Positions 16,524 through 23,526 of a stretch of DNA of 64,000 bases are shown piece by piece. The translations under genes were made by a program, and so were the position numbers. Every line of letters begins with the position of its first letter. Positions within the stretch are counted from its first letter, which is position 1. Under the pieces are notes generated by a model. It searched no databases and was not told the DNA's origin. It worked only from the letters and a program-made list of their open reading frames with translations. This stretch comes from Streptomyces xiaopingdaonensis (GTDB lineage Bacteria > Actinomycetota > Actinomycetes > Streptomycetales > Streptomycetaceae). The stretch is from contig NZ_AJTQ01000139.1 in the NCBI RefSeq assembly GCF_000262345.1, positions 1 through 64,000 of the forward strand, written 5' to 3'.

Positions 16524-18376
16524 CGAAGACTCCCTTCCTCGACCGCCGCGCGCTTCCTGGTCCAGGCGATGGCGTCGGCGACGTGCGGTGCGTGCTGCGG
16601 GTCCATGACGAGGCTCTCGTGCGTCGCGCCCGGCACCAGGTCGTGCCGCGACTCGTGGGAGAGCGCCGCGAGTTCGGCCTGGAGGTCGGCGTGGACCGGG
16701 TCGCGCTCCACGGTGCCGCTCGCCGTCAACACCGCGACAGGGCGTCCCCCGGCGTCGGTCAGCTTCGCCGCGTCCGCCGACCAGGAGCGCGGCCACTGGC
16801 TCATCTCGCGCCGCGCGGCCCGCCAACTCGCCGGTGCCTTCATCCGCTCCACGGTCTGCGCGGCGAGCGGTGCGGGCAGGGAGGAGAACGGGCCGAGCCG
16901 CTGCGGCTCGGGCAGCATGCCGAGTTCGGCGCGGAGCCAGGTGGACGTCATCCGCTGGCGGAGCCAGGGGAGCGTACGCCGCTGGCCTGCGGAGCGGGCG
17001 AGTTGGTCGGGGTGGCTCGCGTCGACGAAGACGAGCCCGCCGACGAGTTCGGGGTGCCGGCGCGCGAAGCTCCGGATGAGCAATCCGCCGACGGACTGCC
17101 CGACGAGGACGTACGGGGGCTCGGCGCCGAGCCGCGCCAGCAGCTCCCGCAGGCCGGCGCTGGCCCGCTCGGCGTCCTGCGGCCCCTTCGCGGGCGCACT
17201 CCAGCCGGTGCCGGGCCGGTCGTAGGCGACGTAACGGGTGTCGGGCTCCATCCCCTCCCACACCCAGCTCCACCCGGTGGCGGGGCAGGCCATGCCGTTC
17301 TCGAAGACGACGGTGGGACCCGAGCCACCCGTCCGCGCCACCGCGTGGACCTCCCGGCCTCCCACGGTGACGAGTTCGCCGGGCACGGCGGCCGCGCGTA
17401 CGCGCCCGCTCCGCACGCGCCGGTACACTGCCGCACCCGCCACGGCAGCCGCGCCGGCCCCGACCAGCAGGCTCGCCGCCCGCGGCGCCGTACGCGCCGA
17501 GCCGCCGCGCCGAGTCGCCCCGGCGAGCGGCTTCTTGGCGGGGGACTCCTTCCGTGGCCCCAGCGCCCTGGAGACGTGGGCGACGGCGGGGTAGGTGGCG
17601 CAGAACGACCAGACGAAGCGGTTCAGCCCCATGAACTTCGCGTTCCCCAGATGGAAGGCCGCTCCCGTCGCGAGGAGGCCGCGGGCGACCGGCTTGGGCG
17701 TCACCAGGGCGAGGGGGAAGGCGAGTTCGCCGGCGATCGTCGACCAGGCGACGGTCTTGGCGAGCCAGGGACGGTCGCGTACGAGCTCGTAGAAGAACCG
17801 GTCGCCGTAGGTGGCCGTGCGGAAGATCCCAGGTATCGCGGTGCCGTCGCGCCAGACGGGCGAGGCGAGTTTCGCGGCGCCCGAGGTGAAGTACGACAGG
17901 CATGCCTGCGCGGCGAGGAAGACGACCACCGCTTCGCGGGCGCGGGCGTTGTCGGGGAAGAGCTTCTCCAGCGCCGAGCCGGCGAAGTTGAGGAAGGCCA
18001 TGTGGTCGGACCCGTCGAGGCCGTACCGCATCTGCGTCTGCATGCCGTACGCCGTGCCGCACATGGTGGCCGCGAGTGCGCCGCGCTGCGCGCGGGTGGT
18101 GCCCGGCAGGAGCAGTCCGAGGCCGGCGAGCATCCGGGTCCGCGGCAGGGAGAGGACGTTCGGGTAGCCGAAGAGGGCGTCCAGCCGATCTTCGCCGGCG
18201 CTGCGCCACCACTGCGGCGCGTGCAGCTTGAGCACCGGCCAGCTCAGCAGGTCGTCGTCGGCGTGCAGCGAGGACGACGCGAGCTGCTCCAGGGCGCTGA
18301 TCGTCGCGCCGACCGAGGTGAACCGCTCGACCTTGCGGAAGACCGCGTCGATGTCGTCGCGTCGTGTGTTGTCCAC
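16520..18376 (-). CDS. HTTM membrane domain fused to alpha/beta hydrolase (LinH-like layout)
   Basis: 618 aa from GTG 18376, chosen because GGAGG lies seven bases upstream. Residues ~40-300 form a multi-helix HTTM/vitamin-K-carboxylase-like membrane domain with YFTSGAAKL, WRDGTAIPG and FHLGNAKFMGLNRF motifs. After a linker and one more membrane helix (~320-345), residues ~355-618 are an alpha/beta hydrolase with DRPGTGWS, nucleophile GQSVGG and late GATHESLVMD. A membrane region followed by an alpha/beta hydrolase is the reported layout of LinH/CypH proteins of linaridin clusters, from memory and not checked by search. It is the second gene of the leftward set, 75 bp behind the 93-aa protein. 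Confidence 0.75.
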   Translation of the reverse strand: MDNTRRDDIDAVFRKVERFTSVGATISALEQLASSSLHADDDLLSWPVLKLHAPQWWRSAGEDRLDALFGYPNVLSLPRTRMLAGLGLLLPGTTRAQRGALAATMCGTAYGMQTQMRYGLDGSDHMAFLNFAGSALEKLFPDNARAREAVVVFLAAQACLSYFTSGAAKLASPVWRDGTAIPGIFRTATYGDRFFYELVRDRPWLAKTVAWSTIAGELAFPLALVTPKPVARGLLATGAAFHLGNAKFMGLNRFVWSFCATYPAVAHVSRALGPRKESPAKKPLAGATRRGGSARTAPRAASLLVGAGAAAVAGAAVYRRVRSGRVRAAAVPGELVTVGGREVHAVARTGGSGPTVVFENGMACPATGWSWVWEGMEPDTRYVAYDRPGTGWSAPAKGPQDAERASAGLRELLARLGAEPPYVLVGQSVGGLLIRSFARRHPELVGGLVFVDASHPDQLARSAGQRRTLPWLRQRMTSTWLRAELGMLPEPQRLGPFSSLPAPLAAQTVERMKAPASWRAARREMSQWPRSWSADAAKLTDAGGRPVAVLTASGTVERDPVHADLQAELAALSHESRHDLVPGATHESLVMDPQHAPHVADAIAWTRKRAAVEEGSLR

Positions 18377-18451
18377 GGACAATCCTCCGATGACGGGTGC
18401 GGTGCTCCGGCGAGCGCGCGCTCGCCGGAGCACCGGTTTCGAGACGGGCGC

Positions 18452-18733
18452 TCAGAACCTCTGCGGGTGGTGAGCGAGGGTGTCCCCGACCGAACGGCCG
18501 GTGTCCAGCGCGGTGCTGGGGACGGTCGACCCGTGGTCGTCGTAGCCGAGTGCGCCGGCAGCCGCCGTGAGGCCGACCTGCGCGGCCGTCTGGGCGGCCG
18601 TCACGCCGGCGAAGACAATGGCGGGGGTGAGCAGCACCGGCAGGGGCTCCTCGCTGCGGGGTACGTGTCGCTCGCCGAACTCCGCGTGGTGCTGGGCCCA
18701 GTCGGCGATCCGTGTGGTCCGTGACACAGCCAT
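18452..18733 (-). CDS. 93-aa Ala/Thr-rich small protein, candidate linaridin precursor
   Basis: 93 aa, first gene of the leftward set. The first ~33 residues are charged, like a leader (ADWAQHHAEFGERHVPRSEE). Then comes PLPVLLTPAIVFAGV and a low-complexity stretch with repeated T-A-A triplets, ending in a hydrophilic tail. If cleaved after LLTPAI, the core would be about 54 residues with seven Thr, Ala-rich and without Cys. Threonine-rich, Cys-free cores of that size fit type-B linaridins such as legonaridin, in which Thr becomes dehydrobutyrine. A small membrane or secreted protein is the alternative, since residues ~34-62 could also be one membrane helix. Confidence 0.55.
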   Translation of the reverse strand: MAVSRTTRIADWAQHHAEFGERHVPRSEEPLPVLLTPAIVFAGVTAAQTAAQVGLTAAAGALGYDDHGSTVPSTALDTGRSVGDTLAHHPQRF

Positions 18734-19203
18734 CGCTGAGTACCTTCCTCTTCTCGTCGGTCAGACCATGACGTGCTCGTCATGCGCCGGTTCATCCCAG
18801 TGCGGACGAAAGGCGAACGACGTGCTGAGTAATTTTCTACAGCGACAGCGATGCGGGTACCGGCCCCGTGGACGCACGAATCGTGATGGTTTTTTTCCGA
18901 TTCTTTACCTTGCGTAACGCTGTGGCGCGCGCAGTCTTGCGCGCGACGACGCACCCGCGACCCGTTTCGGGGTCGTGGCGACTGTCGTTGCGTGCCCGCG
19001 GAGGGGTCCGGCTCTCCTTCCGGGCGGCAACTTCCTTACGTCGAAGGGGTGTTGGAGGAGGCCCCGGGACGGAAAACCACCGCCTCCCGCCCCGCGGGCG
19101 CGGCAGCTACGGGTAAGCGGGTCCCCACGAGCCGCGTTCACCGGCTTCCGCGAGACGGAGCCGGCGTCGTTCCGGCCCTGGGCGCACAGGAGTCGGCCCC
19201 TGT
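18734..19203. other. Promoter region of the linaridin-like set, no gene seen
   Basis: 470 bp without a convincing gene. It includes an unusually A/T-rich patch around 18885-18915 and the hairpin at 18926-18945. The leftward promoter for the 93-aa gene should lie here. Confidence 0.4.
18926..18945. repeat. 8-bp inverted repeat with four-base loop
   Basis: CGCGCGCA (18926-18933), loop GTCT, TGCGCGCG (18938-18945), a perfect hairpin beside the A/T-rich patch. It may be an operator or a weak terminator; no T tract follows. Confidence 0.5.
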
Positions 19204-19374
19204 CTACGCGGCAGCGGTGCAGCCGCGGCGGGCCGCACGCCACTCGGTGCGGAGCCGGTCCAGCTCGACCAGGTCCGCCGCCGTCCACACGGTGCGCCCG
19301 GCGACGAAGCGCCGGATCGCGTCGTTCGCCTCGGCGGCGTCGAGGCGTGGTTCTCGGTCCCTTCCTGTGCTCAT
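19204..19374 (-). CDS. 56-aa conserved-looking small protein
   Basis: An ATG-to-TAG frame of 57 codons with strong G/C third-position bias. The peptide has LDAAEANDAIRRFVAGR, then TVWTAADLVELDRLRTEW, a helical pattern with regularly spaced Leu and charged residues, as in many short uncharacterised Streptomyces proteins. No membrane segment or signal peptide. A clear ribosome site is not visible. Function unknown; it is included because the third-position bias and helix periodicity are unlikely by chance. Confidence 0.55.
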   Translation of the reverse strand: MSTGRDREPRLDAAEANDAIRRFVAGRTVWTAADLVELDRLRTEWRAARRGCTAAA

Positions 19375-19385
19375 GGTCGACGAGC

Positions 19386-19735
19386 CTAGCGTCCGTCTTT
19401 TCCGTCGACGTCATCCTGTGGGCGGATCGACGACCCTTCGGGGTGGGTCGTCCGGCGGAGTGCCGTGCGCACGCCTTCCTCAGGACTCGTCGGGGTGGTC
19501 ACCTCGACGAGCGCCGAGAGCAAGTTGGCGCCGTAGCACGCGCGGTGGGCGCTCCCGGACCTCGGCCTCGTCGGTCCCGGCAGCGACTTCGACGGTGACG
19601 GCCGGACGGATCGGCACCGAGCCGCGCGAGCTCGGCCGTCGGGTCGAGGCGACCGGCTGCTTCGTCGTGGGCGAGGACGTCGATGCGGGCGGCGGCACCG
19701 AGGAAGGGCAGGACGGTCGCCCCCGCGCCGATCAC
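19386..19735 (-). pseudogene. Frameshifted remnant, family unknown
   Basis: On the minus strand, coding-like codon use runs from ATG at 19735 (MIGAGATVLPFLGAAARIDV) but then moves to a second frame (PAVTVEVAAGTDEAEV) and to a third (YGANLLSALVEVTTP) before a TAG at 19386. Read together these make one plausible protein of about 115 residues, but no single frame holds it. Two frameshifts in 350 bp point to decay, or to sequencing errors. I do not recognise the family. Confidence 0.4.
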
Positions 19736-19827
19736 CGGCTGTCCCGTAAGGGATCATCCCTCCGTGACGGCCCGGGATTCCGTTGGGGACTCACCGCCCG
19801 GCCCGACACCGAGGCCAGGAGGACTCC

Positions 19828-20019
19828 GTGAGCAACCAGGAACGCCGCGAGCGGTACGCGAGGGCGCTGTACGCCACCCTCGGGTTCAGTGCCGAACGGC
19901 ACCCGTGGGAGGGGCTGGCCGCGGCCCGGCGTGAGGTCTGGTACGTCCGGGCCGACGCCGCGCTCGCGTTGGCGGACGAGGAGATCGCCGAGGCGCTGGA
20001 GTCCGAGCGGGAGCGCTGA
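19828..20019 (+). CDS. 63-aa soluble small protein of unknown function
   Basis: The GTG start at 19828 has a textbook AGGAGG five bases upstream; an upstream in-frame ATG at 19783 lacks one. The protein is charged and helical, with RRERYARALYATLGF near the start and ADAALALADEEIAEALE near the end. No signal, membrane segment or cysteine. It lies 100 bp before the sensor kinase gene but has no obvious link to it. Confidence 0.65.
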   Translation: MSNQERRERYARALYATLGFSAERHPWEGLAAARREVWYVRADAALALADEEIAEALESERER

Positions 20020-20119
20020 ACTCCGAGCAGCGTCGGCCGAAGCCCTCCGGCTTCCGACAGAGCACCGTCTCCTCCCCAGGTCGCAGCCGTACTCCGCAGC
20101 GACCACCGACAATTGACCG

Positions 20120-21841
20120 ATGCCCCGTCTCTCCCGAAGCCCGTTCACCGCACCCGGCGAACAGGGCCGCGGCGTGTGGCGCGCGCTCGCCGAAGTCGCC
20201 GGCGGCGTGCTGCTGATCTCCCTCGGCCAGGTCGTCGTCAGCAGTCCGGACGAGCAGCCCCCGCTGAGCCAGTACCTCCTCTCCGTCCCCGTGCTCGGCC
20301 TCTTCGCCGTCCGCCGCCGCTACCCCGTCGTGAGCCTCCTCGGCATCGCGGCGCTCGCGGGCGCGCAGCCCGCCGCCGGACTGCCTGCCGCGGTCACCGC
20401 GTACACCGCCACGAGGCAACTCACGGCGCCACGGCGCCGCACGGCCCTGCTGCTCGCCTCGACCGTCCTCGTCCTCCTGACGAGCACCGCCCTCGCCGCG
20501 TTCGCCGGCTCCGAGGGCCAGGTCTCCGGGCCGGCCGTCGGCGCCGTCCTCGCCGCAACGGCGCTGCTCGTACCGGGGCTCGTCGGCACCTCGGTGGGAC
20601 AGCAGGACCGGCTGATGCCGGCGCTCAGGGAACGCGCCGCCGCCGCCGAGGAGGCCCGCCGGCTCGCCGAGAGCGAGTCGCGGATGCAGGAGCGGTCGCG
20701 GATCGCCGCCGAGATGCACGACCTCGTCGGCCACCGGCTCAGTCTCATCTCCCTGCACGCGGGCGGCCTGGAGATGGCGCTCCGCGACGAGTCGGCCGAG
20801 ATGCGCGACGAGGCGGCCCTGGTGCGCCGGGCCACCGGCGACGCGATGCAGGAGCTGCGCGAAGTCCTCGGCGTCCTGGGCCCGTTGGGCCGGGACACCG
20901 GTACCGGCGCGCTCACCGACACGACGGGCACCAGGTCCGACATCGAGGCGCTCGCCGAGGAGTCGCGGAGCGGCGGCATACCCGTCGAACTCACCTGGGA
21001 GGGCGCCGACCTCGACGACCGCCCGGCCCAGGTGCGCCGCGCCGTGCACCGGGTGGTCCGCGAGTCCCTGACCAACGTGCACAGGCACGCGGCCGGCGCC
21101 CACGTCACCATCGGCGTCACGCACACCGACGACCGGGTGGAGGTGCGCGTGCGCAACGGGCGCCCACCGCTCCGGGGTTCGGCCCAGGAGGGCTCGGGGC
21201 GCGGCCTCGTCGGGCTGCGGGAGCGGGTCTCGCTGCTCGGCGGCGAGTTGGAGTCGGGGCCGACGCCGGCGGGCGGGTTCGCGGTGACCGCGCACATCCC
21301 CGCGCAGCCGGACCCGCACACCGGCACCGCGGGCGCCGGGGACGCGCGGCCGGAACCGGCCGGGCCCGGCACCGAGCGCGTGCCCTCGCGTGTCCAGCGC
21401 CGCGTCGTCGGAGCGCTCACCGGGCTGCTCGGCCTCACGGGCGTCAGCGTGATGATCCTCTTCGGCCTCTTCCTCGTGAGCGAGGCGAACCGGGACCCCC
21501 ACGTCGCCGAGGAGGTCGAGCCCCGGATCGGCATGCACCGTGCGGAGTTGGAGTCGTCCCTCTTCGACGACATAGGGGTGCGGGCGGCAGCGACGGGACA
21601 CGAGCCGGCCCGCCCCGCGTCCGCGACGGAGTGCATCTACCCGATGGTGCCGAGCGAGGACTTCCTGCCGCTGAGCGTGGGCGCAGGGATGGGGCCCATG
21701 AAGTACGCTCCCTTCGACGCCCATGAGGGCCCGGGTCAGCTCAGGATCACCCGATACTGCTTCCGCGGCGACGAGTTGACCGCGATCGACCGCTTCAACG
21801 TGCCGGTGGCGTCGCAGACGCCATCCTGGGAGTCCCCGTGA
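20120..21841 (+). CDS. NarL-type sensor histidine kinase with C-terminal membrane extension
   Basis: 573 aa. Four or so N-terminal helices (~25-175) lead into a HisKA_3 dimerisation helix with phospho-acceptor His in RIAAEMHDLVGHRLSLI (~205), and a HATPase domain with RESLTNVHRHA and GSGRGLVGLRERV (~330-400). Unusually, the chain continues after the kinase: a Pro-rich linker, one membrane helix (~430-455) and about 115 residues predicted outside. The stop overlaps the regulator's GTG (GTGA). It probably senses envelope or antimicrobial stress and controls the transporter genes that follow. Confidence 0.88.
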   Translation: MPRLSRSPFTAPGEQGRGVWRALAEVAGGVLLISLGQVVVSSPDEQPPLSQYLLSVPVLGLFAVRRRYPVVSLLGIAALAGAQPAAGLPAAVTAYTATRQLTAPRRRTALLLASTVLVLLTSTALAAFAGSEGQVSGPAVGAVLAATALLVPGLVGTSVGQQDRLMPALRERAAAAEEARRLAESESRMQERSRIAAEMHDLVGHRLSLISLHAGGLEMALRDESAEMRDEAALVRRATGDAMQELREVLGVLGPLGRDTGTGALTDTTGTRSDIEALAEESRSGGIPVELTWEGADLDDRPAQVRRAVHRVVRESLTNVHRHAAGAHVTIGVTHTDDRVEVRVRNGRPPLRGSAQEGSGRGLVGLRERVSLLGGELESGPTPAGGFAVTAHIPAQPDPHTGTAGAGDARPEPAGPGTERVPSRVQRRVVGALTGLLGLTGVSVMILFGLFLVSEANRDPHVAEEVEPRIGMHRAELESSLFDDIGVRAAATGHEPARPASATECIYPMVPSEDFLPLSVGAGMGPMKYAPFDAHEGPGQLRITRYCFRGDELTAIDRFNVPVASQTPSWESP

Positions 21842-22524
21842 CCGTGCAGCCCGACCGTCCGATCCGTGTCCTGCTCGCCGACGACGAGGCGATGATCCGG
21901 CACGGCGTCCGCCTGATCCTCCGCCATGCGGAGGGGATCGAGGTGGTCGGCGAGGCGAGCGACGGCGAGGAGGCCGTGCGGCTCGCCACCGAGGCAGAGC
22001 CCGACGTCGCACTCATCGACATACGGATGCCCGTGCTCGACGGGCTCGCCACGATCGACCCGCTCCTCGCCCTGCAACCCCGCCCCCAGGTGGTCATGCT
22101 CACCACCTTCGGCGACGAGGAGAACGTGACGCGCGCCCTCCGCTCCGGCGCCACCGGCTTCCTCCTCAAGGACGAAGGCCCGCAGGAGCTGATCAGCGCG
22201 GTGCGCTCCGCCGCCGCAGGGGACGCCGTCCTCTCCCCCGGCGTCACGGGAACCGTCATCGAGCGGATGCTGAGCGGCGGTTCGGACGCGGCGGGCCCGC
22301 CGCGCAGCGCCGCCCCCGGGCAGCAACTCGCCGAGCTCACCGGCCGGGAGCGCGACGTGCTCACGCTGCTGGGCGGCGGGCTCGCCAACGTCGACATCGG
22401 GCAGCGCCTCGGCATCGGCGTCGGCACCGTCAAGACCCACGTCAGCGCCATCCTGGAGAAGACGGGCACCGACAGCCGGGTGCAGGCGGCGGTACTGGCG
22501 TACCGGACGGGCCTGCTGTCCTGA
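21838..22524 (+). CDS. NarL/FixJ-family response regulator
   Basis: 228 aa, GTG start overlapping the kinase stop. The receiver domain has DDEAMIRHG and phospho-acceptor Asp in VALIDIRMPVLDG, with switch Thr in MLTTFG and Lys in LLKDEGP. A C-terminal LuxR-type helix-turn-helix (ERDVLTLLGGGLANVDIGQRLGIGVGTVKTHVS, given here as its landmarks ERDVLTLL and GTVKTHV) binds DNA. It is co-translated with the kinase and probably activates the ABC transporter operon 166 bp downstream. Confidence 0.93.
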   Translation: MTVQPDRPIRVLLADDEAMIRHGVRLILRHAEGIEVVGEASDGEEAVRLATEAEPDVALIDIRMPVLDGLATIDPLLALQPRPQVVMLTTFGDEENVTRALRSGATGFLLKDEGPQELISAVRSAAAGDAVLSPGVTGTVIERMLSGGSDAAGPPRSAAPGQQLAELTGRERDVLTLLGGGLANVDIGQRLGIGVGTVKTHVSAILEKTGTDSRVQAAVLAYRTGLLS

Positions 22525-22527
22525 GGG

Positions 22528-22547
22528 ACTCTGCCCGAAGACAGAGT
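22528..22547. terminator. Small hairpin after the response regulator
   Basis: ACTCTG (22528-22533) and CAGAGT (22542-22547) pair across an eight-base loop four bases after the stop codon. It is weak, so partial read-through into the transporter genes is likely. Confidence 0.35.
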
Positions 22548-22690
22548 TCCGGATGGGCCCCGAGGACCACACGGTCCCGCGGGCCCGACCTTCGACAGGG
22601 GCCGCACTCGGTCCCTGAGGCCGACGGATCCGGCGTGCGGCGCGCGGAGGATGAGAGGCAGTCAACCGCCCCGCCCACTCTGGAGCCGCC

Positions 22691-23476
22691 ATGTCGATGC
22701 AAGCAGCCGTGTCCTCGCCCGCCCACCCGTCCCAGAGCTCGGCCGCCGCCCGCGCCACCGAGCTGAGCAAGGTCTACGGCGAGGGCGAGACCCGGGTGGT
22801 CGCCCTCGACTCGGTCTCGCTGGAGTTCGAGCGCGGGCGGTTCACCGCCATCATGGGGCCCTCGGGCTCGGGCAAGTCGACGCTCATGCACTGCATGGCA
22901 GGACTCGACTCCGTCTCCGGTGGTTCGGCGCGGATCGGCGACACCGAGCTGTCGCGCCTCAACGACCGGCAGCTCACCCGGCTCCGCAGGGACCACGTCG
23001 GCTTCGTCTTCCAGGCGTTCAACCTGCTGCCGACGCTGTCGGCGCTGGAGAACATCACGCTGCCGATGAGCATCGCCGGCCGCAAGCCCGACCCCCAGTG
23101 GCTCGACACGGTCGTGGAGACCGTCGGCCTCGCCGGACGGCTGGACCACCGTCCCGCCCAGCTCTCCGGCGGTCAGCAGCAGCGCGTCGCCGTCGCGCGG
23201 GCCCTCGCGTCCCGGCCCGAAATCATCTTCGCGGACGAGCCGACCGGCAACCTCGACTCCCGCGCCGGCGGCGAGATCCTCGGCTTCCTGCGGAACTCCG
23301 TACGGGAGTTGGGCCAGACCGTCGTGATGGTCACCCACGATCCGACGGCCGCCGCCTACGCCGACCGCGTCGTCTTCCTCGCCGACGGCCGGCTCGTCGA
23401 CGAGCTGTTCACGCCGACCGCCGAGAGCGTCCTCGACCGGATGCGGCGCGCAGGCGCCGCGGGCCGCACGGGCTGA
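22691..23476 (+). CDS. ABC transporter ATPase, LolD/MacB type
   Basis: 261 aa, ATG with GGAG six bases upstream. Walker A GPSGSGKST, Q-loop FQAFNLLPTLS, signature LSGGQQQRVAVARAL, Walker B IIFADEPTG and H-loop VTHDP are all present. The family couples ATP use to FtsX-type permeases that act on lipids, peptides or antibiotics at the membrane outer face. The permease gene follows after 50 bp. Placement behind a two-component system suggests antimicrobial-peptide or envelope-stress resistance. Confidence 0.93.
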   Translation: MSMQAAVSSPAHPSQSSAAARATELSKVYGEGETRVVALDSVSLEFERGRFTAIMGPSGSGKSTLMHCMAGLDSVSGGSARIGDTELSRLNDRQLTRLRRDHVGFVFQAFNLLPTLSALENITLPMSIAGRKPDPQWLDTVVETVGLAGRLDHRPAQLSGGQQQRVAVARALASRPEIIFADEPTGNLDSRAGGEILGFLRNSVRELGQTVVMVTHDPTAAAYADRVVFLADGRLVDELFTPTAESVLDRMRRAGAAGRTG

Positions 23477-23526
23477 CCCGGCCGCCCGACCCCGCCGAAC
23501 CGCCGCTTCCTACACCAGGACCCGCC

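Noticed and set aside
19886..22012. 708-residue open frame on the minus strand
   Set aside because: Antisense to the sensor kinase; Arg/Gly-rich and without domain.
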